Positions 23,945-38,400 of a DNA stretch of 64,000 bases are shown piece after piece (positions within the stretch are counted from its first letter, which is position 1; every line of letters begins with the position of its first letter). The stretch comes from Bugula neritina (Eukaryota; Bryozoa; Gymnolaemata; Cheilostomatida; Bugulidae). The stretch lies in the NCBI GenBank assembly GCA_964035545.1, contig OZ037771.1, positions 12,840,980 through 12,904,979 on the forward strand, in the 5' to 3' direction. The translations under genes and the position numbers were made by a program. The notes under the pieces are model-generated. The model was not told the DNA's origin. It saw only the letters and a program-made list of their open reading frames with translations, and did not search any database.

Positions 23945-26738
23945 ATGGCGGGCCGGTATAAGCGCAGGCTCTTTCTAGCTACATGCATCTTGGCATTTGT
24001 GATCATCATGTTTGTCCAAGTCGGGTTTCATCAACCAGTCAAGTGAGTTCTTACATGTACCACAAGTTAGCATAGTGGGCACATTCCCAATGCATTACCA
24101 CACTGTTTTTACTACGTTGAAGGGTCAAGTGGCAGACTTTATGCTTTGGGAAAGCTCCTCATAGTAAATGTTTGTCACATAAGAGTATTATGAGGTTTAC
24201 TTGTTGTTCCTTGACGTATACAGGTAACAGAGGGTCTAACTACTTCATAACTAAACTAAATAACATTATGTAATGCATAACCCATCATTACTGGTGCAAC
24301 TAGCAGTGAAGTTACTGGTGTCTCATTAGCTTCCAGTGAACATAAATTTCAAGTAATTTTGTCCCTATTCCAATGCAGTTGTATGCAATTCCTAGCTGTT
24401 ATGTTTTTCTAATCAGAGACATGGATTTATTGCAACTAGTCTAGTTATTAAGGAGACAACTTCTTATATTATAATTATCTGGAAAACTCAGTATTTCCTA
24501 TCTTTTTGGTGTTTTCATTGCCATATAATACTACCTTTTGACAGATCTAATATCATACATTATATGATAATACATAATACAGTATGATGAACATTACATA
24601 ACAATAACATACATACTGCAACTAGATGTTGCTTGCTGCTACCACTGTCTGCATAGATCCGCTCTATCACGCACCATCCATCTCATCTCAATCACTCACC
24701 TCCGCTTGTCAATCATTTTCAAATAACAGTTATTCATGCTGTCAAAGATAATGTTACTAGGAATGAGAAAGTAGTCATGATTTCACTGGTTTAAATATTA
24801 GGATATCTGTTTTTTGTCCGCCATGTTTTGTTTATGCTAGTGAGATAAATTGGGTCATTTTATGCAGTTTAGTACACACCATATATCTCTAGTTTTTCAG
24901 CTATTTTTCACAGTTTAGCATCTAATGTATACAGTTTCTTGCATTAAACTGATGAAATATAAACTAATACAGCTGAAAAAGCATTACTCTTGCTCACCCA
25001 AATTTACTAAAAATTTAGGATAAAACGTAGAAAATCAAGCAAAATTAGAAAATCACTTCGCTCATTCAGCTGTAACTATCAATATTCTCTCAGTTTAATG
25101 CAAGAAACCATATTTATTAGCAGCTAAACTGAAACATAGCTAAAACTAGAGATATATAGCGTGTACTGACTTGAGGATAAAAAGTGTTGGGGAGGAGTGA
25201 AGAGTTTAGCTGGTCTATCTCCACACGGTCTGCTGGGGCCCTTGTTCTCTCAGGGAGCTACTTCACATTTGAGACGACATAATATGTCCACTTGCCTAAT
25301 GTCACTGCCTGCCACCTGGCCAATCACGCAGCAGCTTTCTTCTATCTAACCAATCATGCATTATATTTCTTCTGTCTAACCAATCATGCATCAGCTTTCT
25401 TCTGCCTAGCCAATCATGCATCAGCTTTCTTCTGTCTAACCAATCATGCATTATATTTCTTCTGTCTAACCAATCATGCATCAGCTTTCTTCTGCCTAGC
25501 CAATCATGCATCAGCTTTCTTCTGTCTAACCAATCATGCATTATATTTCTTCTGTCTAACCAATCATGCATCAGCTTTCTTCTGCCTAGCCAATCATGCA
25601 TCAGCTTTCTTCTGTCTAACCAATCATGCATTATATTTCTTCTGCCTAGTTATTGAAAGACACTGTGACTATTTCTGCAGTCATGGCTTGCAGTGACTTG
25701 ATGTGTGAAGACAGTAGATGTGGAGAAATTGAGATACCCTAACTTCTTTAAATTTCCTAATAAAATTTGATTTGGGATACGGGTTGAAATTCTCTCGAGA
25801 AAATAACTTCTTTCACTATATTTCTGATCTAGAACACAGGCTTTTCTTAATTTTTTCATTGGTGCGCATATTTCGCTCCTCCAACTACACAGTATAGAGA
25901 CACTGGGTAGTTGCTAGATTGTTGCTAAAAATCTATTCATTCAAATTGAGTATAAAACAACCCAGCTTCCTCACCACAGCATCTGCCTTCTACTCTACGG
26001 CCCCCTTATTCACTCCTCCAAAGTCTAATCTTTACACACACATTTTCTTTTAGCTATTTTGCTAGTGGAGTTTCAGCCCTCTATGTGAAATTTCTCATGA
26101 TATTGTAATTTCATTGTGAAAATCTGTAACAAATAGTTAGCCACTTCCATGGTAGAGAGTTGATCAAGCTTTCCATTTTACAGCTTCAGGCGAACAAGGT
26201 ATAGTATATCTTAACCAGTTATTGTTTCTTTCACAGTGTTGTGGTGTATAGTTTACAGTGATGATTTTCACTGTCTTTGTCACTAAACTGGAGAGGAGTT
26301 GGACTAGTAGCTGGTAAGCATGGGGCCACAGGCCAAGAATTAACTCCGAGCACACCTTCTAGTTTTTAATTTTTAAAATTGGACTTTTTATTTTCTTTGT
26401 ATATATAAAGTTATTTTCTCACTGCAACGCAGAACAGAGCTATAATAACAGCAGCCTAGGGAACACTAAACGTTTAATATTTTCAGCTAGGAAAATTTCC
26501 ATTTCTGCTAACAACGCATTGTGGGTAGCAGAGCACTTTTGAAACAATTTTTTCCCAAATTTTTGTGCACCTGGAAAGTCCTTCTAATGTGGTCCCACGC
26601 TAGCACTAATGTAACTAGTCTAACTGCTCAACTACTGCTTATGGGTCTTTACTTGGCTGCATGTCTTGTTAGAAGAATTTCTATTTTGAGTCATTGTTTG
26701 GTATGTCAAATATTCTCTCTGGAAGTCTGTGTGTAAAA

Positions 26739-26796
<58 letters not shown>

Positions 26797-26798
26797 TT

Positions 26799-26874
<76 letters not shown>

Positions 26875-29800
26875 AATACAAGTATGCTCAGTCATTTCGC
26901 TTTATATAGTACACACTGACAAATAAAACCAAACATTCGAATTATTACTAAGTTTAAGAAAATATGTTTTTTATACATTAATTTCAAATATGTATAGGAA
27001 ATATACAGGAAAGCAGTTGCAATAAGTTGCTATTTTCTGCCATATTGTCAAATCAAAATTTGATTGCAGCACAGTAGTAAACTATTAATGAAAATTACTT
27101 TGCTTATTTTATGGCTACCAGATGAACATAATGGTACAGTTTGTATCCCGTTTGGAAGACTAAAAACTATATGTTGTTTGTAGATTATATAAAAAAATTC
27201 CCAAAATTACGCAGATTATATTTCTTTCAATAATAAACATGGTAAGCTACTAACCATGCAAAAATCGTCACACAAATCTGCGACTATAAATTTAAATTTA
27301 TAGAAAAAGAAAAAAAATTTTGGTTTTGTTTGTCAACATTTCATTAATTTTATTCAAAAGCTGATATATAAGCAAATAGAATTTTATGAAATAGATGAAA
27401 AAAGAGAAGATGAAAAGTTTGTCTCCAAATATTGCATAAAATAAATTATTTGGCTGGAGTAGCATTATTAGTTGGACTGCCAACTGGGGGGTCCTTTCAC
27501 ACTAACCTCTGGTGTTCTCCCTAGTCCAGTTGGTGGCAGGATGGTGTCACACTCTATTGTATCTACACGTAATCCCCATGTTTAAAGTGTATTTTTCAAG
27601 TTTCTACTTATTATAGTAAGAGATGAGAACTGAGGCTATATCCTACCACCAATGAGGGCTGTTACTGCATGGTGTCTGTGCTTCTAATTTAGCTTTAACT
27701 TTAACCCTGGTGTTGAACAGCCTAGCATTCTATTGTCTATATAAACATTTCCAGTGACCTGAGCTGTTTTCTCCACTTTTTTATTTTAACTTCAGCACTG
27801 ATACTAATCATTTGTGTCTTGAATTTTTTAAGAACTGTTTTGTTTCTACCTTTTGCTGCCAACTAATATTGGCTGTCAGATGACTTTACCCCATGCTTGC
27901 CCGTATTGACAATATATGGCTGTGTTGTTGATACCCCCACCTTCAATCTTATGCTCTGCTTGCACCCATGCTACACTCTGCATTCTATCACATGTATTTG
28001 TAGACTTGGTAACCTTATTTCCTTGTAAATTTGCAGGAGGGACGTGGAGCTGGAAAGCCTCATAGATGTAATATTCTCCACGGCTAATCTCACTGTAGCT
28101 GTTGACTACAATGGTCCTGGGATATTGCATAGGTTTACTTTTTGTCTCATTTTGTCTTGTAGTTTGTCATGTGTGAGTGTGGCCTACTTATTGGTGAACC
28201 GGTGTTCTCCCATCTGTCCATGTAAACAGCATACAGCTAAATGTTAAACACTCAAACTAAATGTTGATTTGCTTGGCTATAAGTCACAAGTGCTGCCTTA
28301 CTTGCTCTACTGCTCACTGCTACTCACTGGTGTTGACCTCCAATCGTTCTCTAGGTCACCAACAGTCACTAACAGTCCTATCACTCACCAACAGTCACTA
28401 ACAGTCCTATCACTCACTAACAGTCGCCTCTAATCACCCAGAAACTCTTATGCATGTTCTTTCTCTCTTTCAGTTAATCTCCTAGCTGCAGTAGCAATTA
28501 ACAAATATCTTTACTACTCACAATTTCTGTGTTTAATTTTGTTTTTTTTTGTCACGAATTAAAATAGTGATGAAAACATTTTATGAGCAGTACTTTTTAT
28601 GATGAAAATATACAATTTATTTACTTTTAGCAGTTTTTATTTGTTACTAAGATTTGAAAACGAACTCATTGTGATTGTCTAGTCACTGTACTATGTGGTT
28701 TCATGGGGTATAAAATACTTCTCATCTCACATCAGCTCAGCTAGAGTAGAAGTGCTCAAGCACATTCTAAACAGTCTGGTTCAATTATAAAAGCAAGTGT
28801 ACTTTGTCCTACTCTCTCTCTCTCTCAATCACCCTTCCTATGACCTCTGACCTCTCTCAGTGGTAGTGGTGCAACAATCTCACTTTTCAATAAGTTTGCA
28901 AAGTAATTAATACATCACATGTTGACAGTCTATTTCAACCTCTTGGGTCCTGATGTCTTGACTTTAGTCGGCACTCTATTTTACTAATGGTCTTTTCTTT
29001 CACTTCCTGTTTATCGTTTTGATGAGTCTAACTATAAACGCTGTGTGATATGGTGATAGTTCAACTTTGAGGCCATCTTAACGATATAGTTTGAAAGTCA
29101 CCCATTCAAACATTTCAACATGCACTCAGTTTCAATCACAAATACTTGGGTCTTGAATACATTAATTTTGAATTTGACTTACTGATGAAAATAGTTGTGA
29201 TGTTACTCTGGATTTTGTAGAAATGTCCATCCATTACCACGCATTAACCAAAGCAGACTAGACTTCATATACACCGAGAAGTACAGGTTCAAAGAGTTGC
29301 AGAAAGGATATGTCCGGCAAACCGAACCCTGCCCTAAAATTCCCATCACTATCGGTAAGTTGTCACGAGTTGCGAGGTGTATATGCGGCATTGCTTCTCG
29401 CCAACCCACAAACAGGAAGGGTTTTCAGCTATGGACATCAGCAGGTTGTATAGTAGTGGTGTGACTAGCTAGTCATCTCAATGTTATAGTGTAGTGTCTA
29501 CATGGTGTGTGTTGTTTTGTATCATTAAGAGAGAAGATCGGAAACTTATGGTGATATGGTATTTGTATCATGTATTCTCTTCTGATGTAGATAAACAAGT
29601 ACCCACTTATCAGGAGTTAGCTCCTCTGTCTTCTCTAGAAGCCAAAGGGTTTGATCTTCAAAATGGGGGTACTTTTATACCACCCTGTAAACAGCCTCAG
29701 AAAACAGCTATTATAATACCGTTCAGGTGAGTAGATTTCAACTGTATATGACGTTATTTGCAGTGCTGCATGATAATTAACTTAGGGATAGTAGTAATAG

Positions 29801-31760
29801 TACTAATAGTGATAGTAGTAGTGGTAGTAGTGATAGTAGTAGTAGATAGTAGTAGTAGCACCAGTAGCAGCAGCACCAGTAGTAGTAGTATTACTAGTAG
29901 TAGTAGTAGTACTAGTAGTAGTAATAGTAGTGGCAGTAGTAGTAGTAGTAGTACTAGTAGTAGTAGTGGCAGTAGTAGTAGTACTAGTAGTAGTAGTACT
30001 AGTAGTAATAGCAGTAGTAGTAGTAATAGTAGTACCATTTCCAAGACTGTCTGCTTTTGTAGAAATCGTTATCTCCACTTAGCAGTGTGGCTGCTGCACC
30101 TTCATCCCTTCCTTCAAAAGCAGAATCTGGCTTATACAGTATTTGTCGTCAACCAAGTAAGTTCTCACGCTATTCTTAGCTGAGTTCTATTCAATGAATG
30201 GGGAGGAGGGTTAACCCCCTTTTTGTGTTTACAAACACTGATACTGAACCTATTATAAATTGCTCGTTGAACATCAAACTAGTTACACTATTACTGAGGG
30301 TTGAGTTGCTAGCAGTATAACTGTGAGTTATTAGTGATTAGTTATTAGTTATGAGTGATAAGGATGCAGGGTTGGGTGGCATTTTGGCAGTTTTCCAACT
30401 CTCCTTTTTCTCTAACACTCAGTCTTATTTTTCTAAACTGCCGCAAACTAACAGTTATAAAACGGCAGTTTGTCAGTAACAGAGAGAAGCAAATATGTGT
30501 CTTTCCTCTGCAGGTAGTGAATGGAACTTTCAATAAAGGTGTGCTTATGAACTCCGGGTTCATGGAGATCGCTAAGCTAGACAAGTTTGACTGCTTTGTG
30601 TTCCACGACGTGGACTTGCTGCCGGAAGATGACCGAATATATTACACCTGCGATAGAGCCGGCATCAAGCACTTAGCCTACGCTCTCGAGGAGTGGGGTT
30701 ACCAGTATGTAGCACCCGTACTAGTTAACACTGGGCCTTTACAAAACCAGGCTAACGGTGTTTATGTTCATTACATGGTGTAGTCATGGGATATGGGGGT
30801 GTTGTATTTCATTGGCTGATTTTAGATGGTTTGTTTGTTTGTTTATTTTCTTGCAGGTTGTTAGAAATATCTTTAGGCTGCTGATATGCTAGGTGTAGTC
30901 TGTCTAAAGTAAGGGGAAATAACTGTATATATGTTGTTGGTTTCTATATTGTAGACTGTTATACCAGTCCTTAGTGGGAGGAGTTGTAGCCGTCACCTGG
31001 CAAGACTATCTCAGACTCAATGGATTCAGCAACCAGTACTTTGGTTGGGGAGGAGAAGACGATGACTTCTACGTTAGGATATCTCAGAGCAAGTTGGATA
31101 TTCTACGCTACCCGCTGTCGGTGTCTCGGTACACCATGGTGCAGCATCACAGGGACAGCGGCAATGACATTAACGACAACAGGTGATGGGGGCAGCAGAG
31201 GGGGGTTGAGAGAGTTTTATTTCAAGTCTGATGAATATGCCAAGTGCTCTATACGGTTGACTATAAAAAGAATGCTTGTAAATTTCTCAATGTCACAGAC
31301 ACTTTATGTAAATTTGTTAGCAAATATTTAATATCATCAGTAAAAGTGCTCTTTGGGATGTTAGCTTAGAAACACATAAACTTGCCTGGAAACAGGTTCT
31401 GTGTTTGGAACAAAATGGGTCAGTGAAACTTGTGGCACCACTATTTTTAGTTATTTGGTCTGGTATCTTTATATTATAATAGCATGTGTGCTTACAGCTG
31501 GCTTATAACAGCACATGTGCTGATAGCTGCTATGTTTATGCATATCTAAGAGAATGTATTTCAGATACCGGCTGCTACGGGAATCCATCACCACTAATAT
31601 GCAGCAGAGAGATGGTCTCAACAACCTGCAGTATAAACTAGAGAGCATAGAAAGACTGCCTCTCTTTACTCGACTCAACATTTCATTCGATGCTGATAAA
31701 GTTAGGAATGCTAAACCAAGGACTATCAGATTCCCGTATTTGCAGGATTCGAACAGCTAG
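23945..31760 (+). CDS. beta-1,4-galactosyl/N-acetylgalactosaminyltransferase (GT7 family)
   Basis: A type II Golgi membrane enzyme that adds Gal or GalNAc in beta-1,4 linkage to terminal GlcNAc on glycans. Exons: 23945-24042, 29221-29354, 29591-29726, 30063-30156, 30514-30704, 30955-31182, 31565-31760 (1077 nt, 358 residues, phases all fit; family about 350-400). A short cytoplasmic tail with RYKRR precedes one membrane span ([16 protein letters not shown]). Catalytic landmarks: [27 protein letters not shown] (metal-binding DVD), LVGGVVAV, and [13 protein letters not shown] (acceptor site and catalytic Glu/Asp). Aligned to vertebrate B4GALT1, the Tyr that favours UDP-Gal is Leu here, which suggests UDP-GalNAc use. 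Intron 1 is about 5.2 kb and carries repeats; an unseen small exon there cannot be excluded. Distinct from B4GALT7, which has WGWGREDDE. Confidence 0.92.
24850..25185. mobile_element. foldback MITE, full hairpin copy
   Basis: The left part (TTTAGTACACACC, ATATATCTCTAGTTTTTCAG, TTTCTTGCATTAAACTGA) is repeated in inverted order at the right, giving arms of about 140 bp around a short AT-rich centre. It lies in intron 1 of the glycosyltransferase and is related to the partial copy at 22770-22965. Confidence 0.75.
25318..25650. repeat. 30-bp tandem repeat with 90-bp higher-order period
   Basis: Eleven units of 30 bp, each containing CAATCATGCAT and TTTCTTCT. Three unit types (TTATA...GTCTAAC, CAGC...GCCTAGC, CAGC...GTCTAAC) cycle in order A-B-C, so amplification was by 90-bp trimers. 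The frame is open on both strands because 30 is divisible by three. Confidence 0.95.
26739..26872. repeat. (TA)n microsatellite
   Basis: About 130 bp of nearly pure TA with occasional TTTA interruptions, in intron 1 of the glycosyltransferase. Confidence 0.95.
29785..30035. repeat. AGT trinucleotide array in glycosyltransferase intron 3
   Basis: AGT triplets with GAT, AAT, GGC and ACC variants fill most of the 336-bp intron between the exons ending at 29726 and starting at 30063. Confidence 0.95.
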
Positions 31761-32446
31761 TAGTGTCCATGGACGAATGTAGATATTATATTGATATTTA
31801 GCTTTCTCTCAGCTGTTGAACCACACACTCAGATATTTGAGTTTGCATGAGCAGACAATCCCCAAACTGACTTGAAGGACAATTCAACTGTAGAAAATAA
31901 ACTTAGTGTATAGAATTGCACATTTATTTATTGTATGCGCCTCTTTATTGAGTGTGGGCACATGCAGTAGTGTTTTCTAGATATTACTTAGTGCCAGTCA
32001 GCCATTGTAGCGCCAGTCAGGAGTGGGAAGCGCCATATTATTAGAATTATCCTTCCGCTATTGAATTTTGATACTTAAAATACATTATTATTAATTTACT
32101 TGGACATATATAAAACATACTTATTTAAATTTGTAAAATATTTGTATTGGTTAATTAAATAGCAGTCAATAATGTTATAGCTGAGGTACACAATAAATAT
32201 CTGCACAATAACTGTGTAATAATACATGATCAATAAATAAACCGTCTATAAAACATAATTAAAACCATTCATTAACTCACTGAAACATGCAACTAAAATT
32301 ATAATTAAAAATAAGCAGTAAAATAAGAACCCATCATTTAAACATTGTTGAATTTTGATTTGGGCATATTATATTTTAACATCTAAAAAGCTCCGGCAAA
32401 ATAACCATATTTCACTTTTACCTATCTGACTTGCATAAACAAGTTT
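31761..32446. other. convergent intergenic region
   Basis: The glycosyltransferase (+) and RLR1 (-) end toward each other with 686 bp between stop codons. The stretch is AT-rich and has no exon. Confidence 0.6.
31896..31901 (+). terminator. AATAAA polyadenylation signal of the glycosyltransferase
   Basis: AATAAA lies about 135 nt after the stop codon at 31758-31760. Confidence 0.5.
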
Positions 32447-35400
32447 CTAGGCAGTTATTCTATGAGCAGGAAATTGATGATCAGGTCCGCATTCCTGCAG
32501 CTCCTCAACTGTGATTGGCTGAATAATCACATTATGCCTAGTCTCCACCTCTTTATATTTTTTCAAAGGAATGCGATTAACACACACCCCTTTGATGTAC
32601 CACATGCCGAAATACATTCCTGTTGAGAAAACAACACACATTCAATATAATGTAGAAATAGCAATTTGTATATAATATATTATTACATGTAAATAATACT
32701 ACTAGTACTAACCCATGTCCATTTTCATTAGAGTTCCAACACGATTTTGACATGTTGTCCCACCACTGCGATTTCCATTGCACAAAAGTTTGCCATAAGG
32801 CTTCATTCCTGTTAACAAAATAATTAAATTAATAATTAAATTATTAATTTAATAATAATTAAATAAATCTTGTGAACAAACAGTATGTTTGTTAGATTAT
32901 GTTAGATTTGTTGATTTAAGTGAGTTGTTCATGCAATAGCAGTTGATTTGTCCCTAAATCATCACTGGGCTGAACTGTGATCATCCATGCAGAAGTGTCA
33001 CCTACCAATTGTGCCTTCATACAATTCACACCAAATGCACTGTCAGATTGGGGCTCTGACTAATATATTACTGAAGATATTGGGTTTAGAGAGATGCAAC
33101 CAACGTAGTATCTAATACAGTGAATTTATTACATTGCCTAATAAAGAGTTTTATACTAAATTATTATCGTACAATGAATTATGTTGTACTACAACTCATA
33201 ATATTGTATCACAAATTATGTACGTTCACATACCATCCATTGGCTTCATAACAGATTCATCTGGATACGGGGTCACTTTGTCTGACAGCGTTCCGTCAAT
33301 AATCAGAAAATGGCTTTGGCCGTATCTCCTGACATCGGTCATGTGACCCAACTCTACGCCACACGTCTTGCAGGAGATCATAGCATTGGGTAACTTAGCG
33401 TGAGACTTTGGTGGAGGCTGAACCTTTTTTGGAGTCAGTAGCTTTCTCTGCTCAACCAGCTTAGCTTTAAACTCTTCTTCGGACATTTCTACAACCACCC
33501 AATAAAAATGCAGCTACTGGTAGAGAACCAAAGCTACAGGTAAATATAAAGGCAAAACTGGTGCTGAGTTATTTTTTAGTATATTTTTAAGGAATATCGA
33601 ATAATAATATATCTATTTGTTGAGTCGGCTATTTATTGTAATAGCGCTCTTGCCTTGAAGAATTTGCAATATATGGCGAGCTTGGTATTGTTCAGGAGGG
33701 CACAACTCATTTAGGTAACAGATAACTGAAATCACAGTACAAATTTACTGCAAGAAGATGCGAGATAATAAAGTTCATGCTTTGTGGGAGAGGGAAAACA
33801 ACCCCAACAAATCTGTTCATATGTATTTTGAAAACTTGACTTAGGCAAAGTCTGAAACTTTATTAGACTTTTTATGAAGACTTAAAGTAACCTCAAATAT
33901 ATTATATTACATAAGTATATATTTTATACTGTTTCACATGAAGTATAAATAACAATTATATTTCAAGCCTATAACTTAAAAAAACCAACTATAGAAATAT
34001 TTTACCTCTGACAACTTCTAGTGACTTGAACATCAGCCTCTCTTTGAAACTGTTTTTGTTCTCTTGTTGAAGTAACTTGTCGTCAAGTAACGCAATCATG
34101 ACCCCCTCCTTGTGCCTTGCTCTTCCTAAAATATCAAACTGACATTTTAAGGCCGTAGCATTATGTGAATAAGTTTTATTGAGCATAGAATATTTTACTA
34201 GGCTGAGTTTTAGAGAAACAGCATGCACATAAAGCATTAGCTTTTTATCTGAAAGCTTTATATAGTCTGTATATCAAAAATTGAGCTACAATACAACAAA
34301 GATCGGCATATATTCCTAGAAAATTCAGGGGAACATAAATCTAATATACCGCAGTAATTATGAAATATTCAATCATGACATTTCATAAACTTTTTTAAAT
34401 TTATTTTGCAAAAATTTAATTAATGTTGCCCAATTTAATGAAAGGATTTCCAATTATGATCAAAAAAACTGTTGACTCTAAAAATATACAACATGCATCA
34501 CTACTAAAGCTGTTTCAAAGTTAAACTCTATTCAAGTTAAATAACTTCAAGCAAAACATAAAATTATAAAATCCAAGAGCAACATTACCAAACTAGGCCT
34601 GCATGCTTTTGACATTATAAAAATTATTAATTTAAATTTTCATTATTGTGAAATCTTTGGCTCATATTTAAAGAAATGTTGTGCATTATTTACATAAGTA
34701 AATGATTTACAGAATAAGTAATCCATATAATAAGTTGCATTATATTTGATGAGCTGTAAAACTACACCCTATACTTAGACAAAGCATTCTCTCCCTGCCA
34801 GAGTTCTGTAATGATTGAGTTTGATAAACCTGAGAGAGTCTTAAGACTAGCCACTGTAAAACTAACCTCTACTCTGTATCTTGGCAATCATGTCTTTAAC
34901 ATACATGTATCTAACCACCATGTTGCAAGCCTGGATATCTATACCCTCCTCTAGAACTGAAGTAGCCACCAGAATGTTGTACCTGTTCCCTTCAAACCCC
35001 TGCAGGGCGTCAAATCTCTCCTGCGGGTTCATTCCTTTAAATTATGGTATTTAAAATAAATATAACATAATATATTATATATAACATATTATATATAATA
35101 TATTCTATAAAGTATATTTTATTATATATAATGAATTATATTATATATAGTATATTTTATTATATAATTATAATAAATTATATTATATATAGTATATTGT
35201 TATTCAGGTACAAGTGTAAACATAAAATATAATTCAACTTCAATATATAACTGATGGGTGACATTAAATAGATTTAATTACACAAATTTAATAATAATTT
35301 AATCATCAGTTATTTAAATCATAGAATCTTAGAAGTTGGTTTTTATCATACATACTAAAATAAACAAAGAAGAGTTTATTTAAACACAGGCAAAAAATGA

Positions 35401-38400
35401 AGATATTTAATTCCTTTTTATAAAAAAGTATGTATGTATTCACTATCAAAAGTCGAACCTTGGCTATGCAGGTAAAAACCTCACTGCGCAGGTAAAAGTC
35501 TTCCAGTATAAACAGGAAACAGTTTCAAACAACTTGTTTCAGTCATTTTTGTTGCACACTTAAAATTTATAAGAACATTACTTTTAATGTTTTTATGTGG
35601 GAAAATGAAAATATGCGATAAAATATTACTAACCTCCAACTTCTGCGGAAGGACCCGTAGAAGTGAACTCTTTAGCCTTGAAGATAGGATTCAAACTGCA
35701 TAGCAGCTCTGCCATGTACTGAGCTACTACTCTCATTCGAACAAATATTATGACTTTAGACCTGGCCTGTTTAGTGAACAGTTGTTCCAGTTGTTGGCGT
35801 AAGTTCGTGATCTTATAGTTTTCTCTCTCGGCGTCCTCTTCCACCTGAAGTCTCTCCAACTCCGTCTTGTTATCTGACAAATAAATACCAACGGAGGTGT
35901 CAGCAAATACAAAACTCAATTTCAGTAAAATGGCAGTAAAATGTATGTCAATTTTAGCATCATACCCACAATTGTTTCAAATGCCAACTATTGAAGGTAT
36001 CTTTACGTAAAGCCAATAAAAATAAATAATTATAAATAATATACATAAACAAATAAAATATTATCTAGAGCATTGAGCCAAATTTTTCATAAGATGGGTT
36101 ATAATAAAGAAATATATAATATAATAGAGATAGCATAAAACATATTATAAATGAAACAACATAGTATAAATCATAATGTTGAGTTTTTGACGAACCAATA
36201 AAGAGAGACCAAATCTCATCAATGGATCTGTAAATTGGCCACATGCTGGTTTCAGATTCGATGTACTTTACGCCGTGCTTACAATGTAGAAGGTTAATCA
36301 ACTCTAATGCTTTGTAGTACATCTGTAAGTTTAGGTATATTATATTATGCTATATCACAATATATAATTATTATAATATACTATATCATACTATATTACG
36401 AAAGACTATATTACAATGTATTGTGTTATATTATATTATGCTATAGCATGTTATGTTATATTATAATATATTACGTTATACTATAATATATTACATTTTG
36501 GTATGTTATGTTATATTATATTATATCATGTTATATTATATTATAAGGAGTGCATATCAACATTGTTCAACATATTATAAACAAACATCTTCAGAGAATA
36601 TTATGATCAGAGTCAAGCAATATCATATGCCATTTTGTATAACTTCAAAGTAATTACCTGTTCTAACAATTAAGTTATGGTTGATAAGCTATGAGTAAAA
36701 TTGCATACACAAAGAGGTAGTTGCTATACTTTCACTGAAACAAGTAGCGTGGAAATCTTGAAGTAAAAAACGTACTTTTTGACTGAATAGAAAATCACGA
36801 GAATAACAGTTCATATGCAGCAATATTATTCTAATATAAAGCATACCATGACAAGTAGATTATTCCAGAACTATCACAGGATGTAAAGTAAAGCAGCTAC
36901 AGACTCCCACATACCCTGAGGTGTTCCAAAGCCATCATGCAATACGTAATGTCTTCTTTCAGCCCCACTTCAGCATGGAACTGAGTGACGTTGGTGCTGA
37001 GGCTAACCACAAAGTGTTCGTACATCTGGTTGTGCCTGTCGCTAGGGAACATAATGCTCCCTATAGATTTACCGTGCTCTTTGAACTTCTGAGATGTCAC
37101 TAGAAATAAATATGGCTGTATTATCAGCCGTTTATTTTAATTATAATTTATTATTATTACTTTCAACAAAAACAAAATTTATATAAAAACGTTTGATTCA
37201 ATTTTTGTGTATAAACATTAGTTGCTAATTGGATGCTACAGTTATGTCGTACGTATGATGTAATATGATAATTACATATGATATATGATAATGAAAGACG
37301 ATATCAACTTTTAAAATCATAAAAATAAAAGCTGAAATGAGTGAATGGACATTTTTTAGGCAGTAATGAGCAGACTTTAGATTCATAGGAAAGTCAAGAA
37401 GAACATGAGATGATTTAAAAGTGAGCTTAGCCTTATTTTTAGAGTTGTCTTCTTTAACAAAAATAAAACTATTTAGTCAATTGCTAGAAAACCTTTTAAC
37501 CAATCAAATGCATACGACTTTATATAACTAGGGACAATACTGAAGATGCCATTTTAATTGAACTACCCCAAATCTAGACAGTTCCAGCCAGTTTACGATA
37601 AACTCAACAAATATATTATGCATTAACATTAAATAGTTTTTTCCATTGTAACTACAACGGCTAGTTTTTCATACAAATTAAGATATCAATTGTAAAGAAA
37701 AAACATATAATAAAATCGCCTGCGACGGCAATCTATTGCTCAACACTTCTCACTGTCTAGGGTTTGGGCTACAAGAAGGTAAACTCACATCTCAAAGAAA
37801 TTCTCTTTTCCAGTACGGCCATAATTTTGTCCTGAAGAAACCTTGACACGCCGTCTTCCCTTGCACAGGAAACCCGGATGTATTCTGTTGAGTAGAAGAA
37901 ATTATATAATAAAAAAATTAGAACAATAATTTGAAGATAAATTCTTCTGAGTAAAAGAGATAATCTAAATGTTATTTCGCAGTCGCTGTTTAAAGCAATA
38001 AACTCAGACTACAAGAAAGATGGCCATGGCGTTGACTCAGATAGAAGTACAACATATTGAGCACTATTTTCAACCCAACTCACTAGTTTGAATGTAAAAC
38101 ATTTCAAACCGACACATATCGTTTCTGTTTTACTTATTTTCAATCAAAGCTCATGCCTGAAATATTTTCGAGTACAACATGCTAGAATAATAATAACACA
38201 TTTCATCCTTCAACTTTTCCGTGACATGACGCAAGATATTTGCACGCACCTTCATCGATGTTAGCCTGAGAGGCTGCATAGATTTCTTTAGAGTCACTCG
38301 GGGGCTGCTGCAACCCAAACTTAGCACACATCCCAATGATATACTCAACAGCCTTCCTCTCGGTGTCAGCATCTCCTATGCCTATAGTAGCTGTGAGACC

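Noticed and set aside
25292-25696. 134-residue plus and 109-residue minus frames of repeated peptides
   Set aside because: The 30-bp tandem unit is divisible by three, so frames stay open on both strands without selection.
26694-26926. Ile/Tyr repeat frames
   Set aside because: Product of the (TA)n microsatellite.
28037-28130. Extra exon in glycosyltransferase intron 1
   Set aside because: An acceptor-like site precedes an open stretch, but the flanking exons already join in phase and give a contiguous family alignment.
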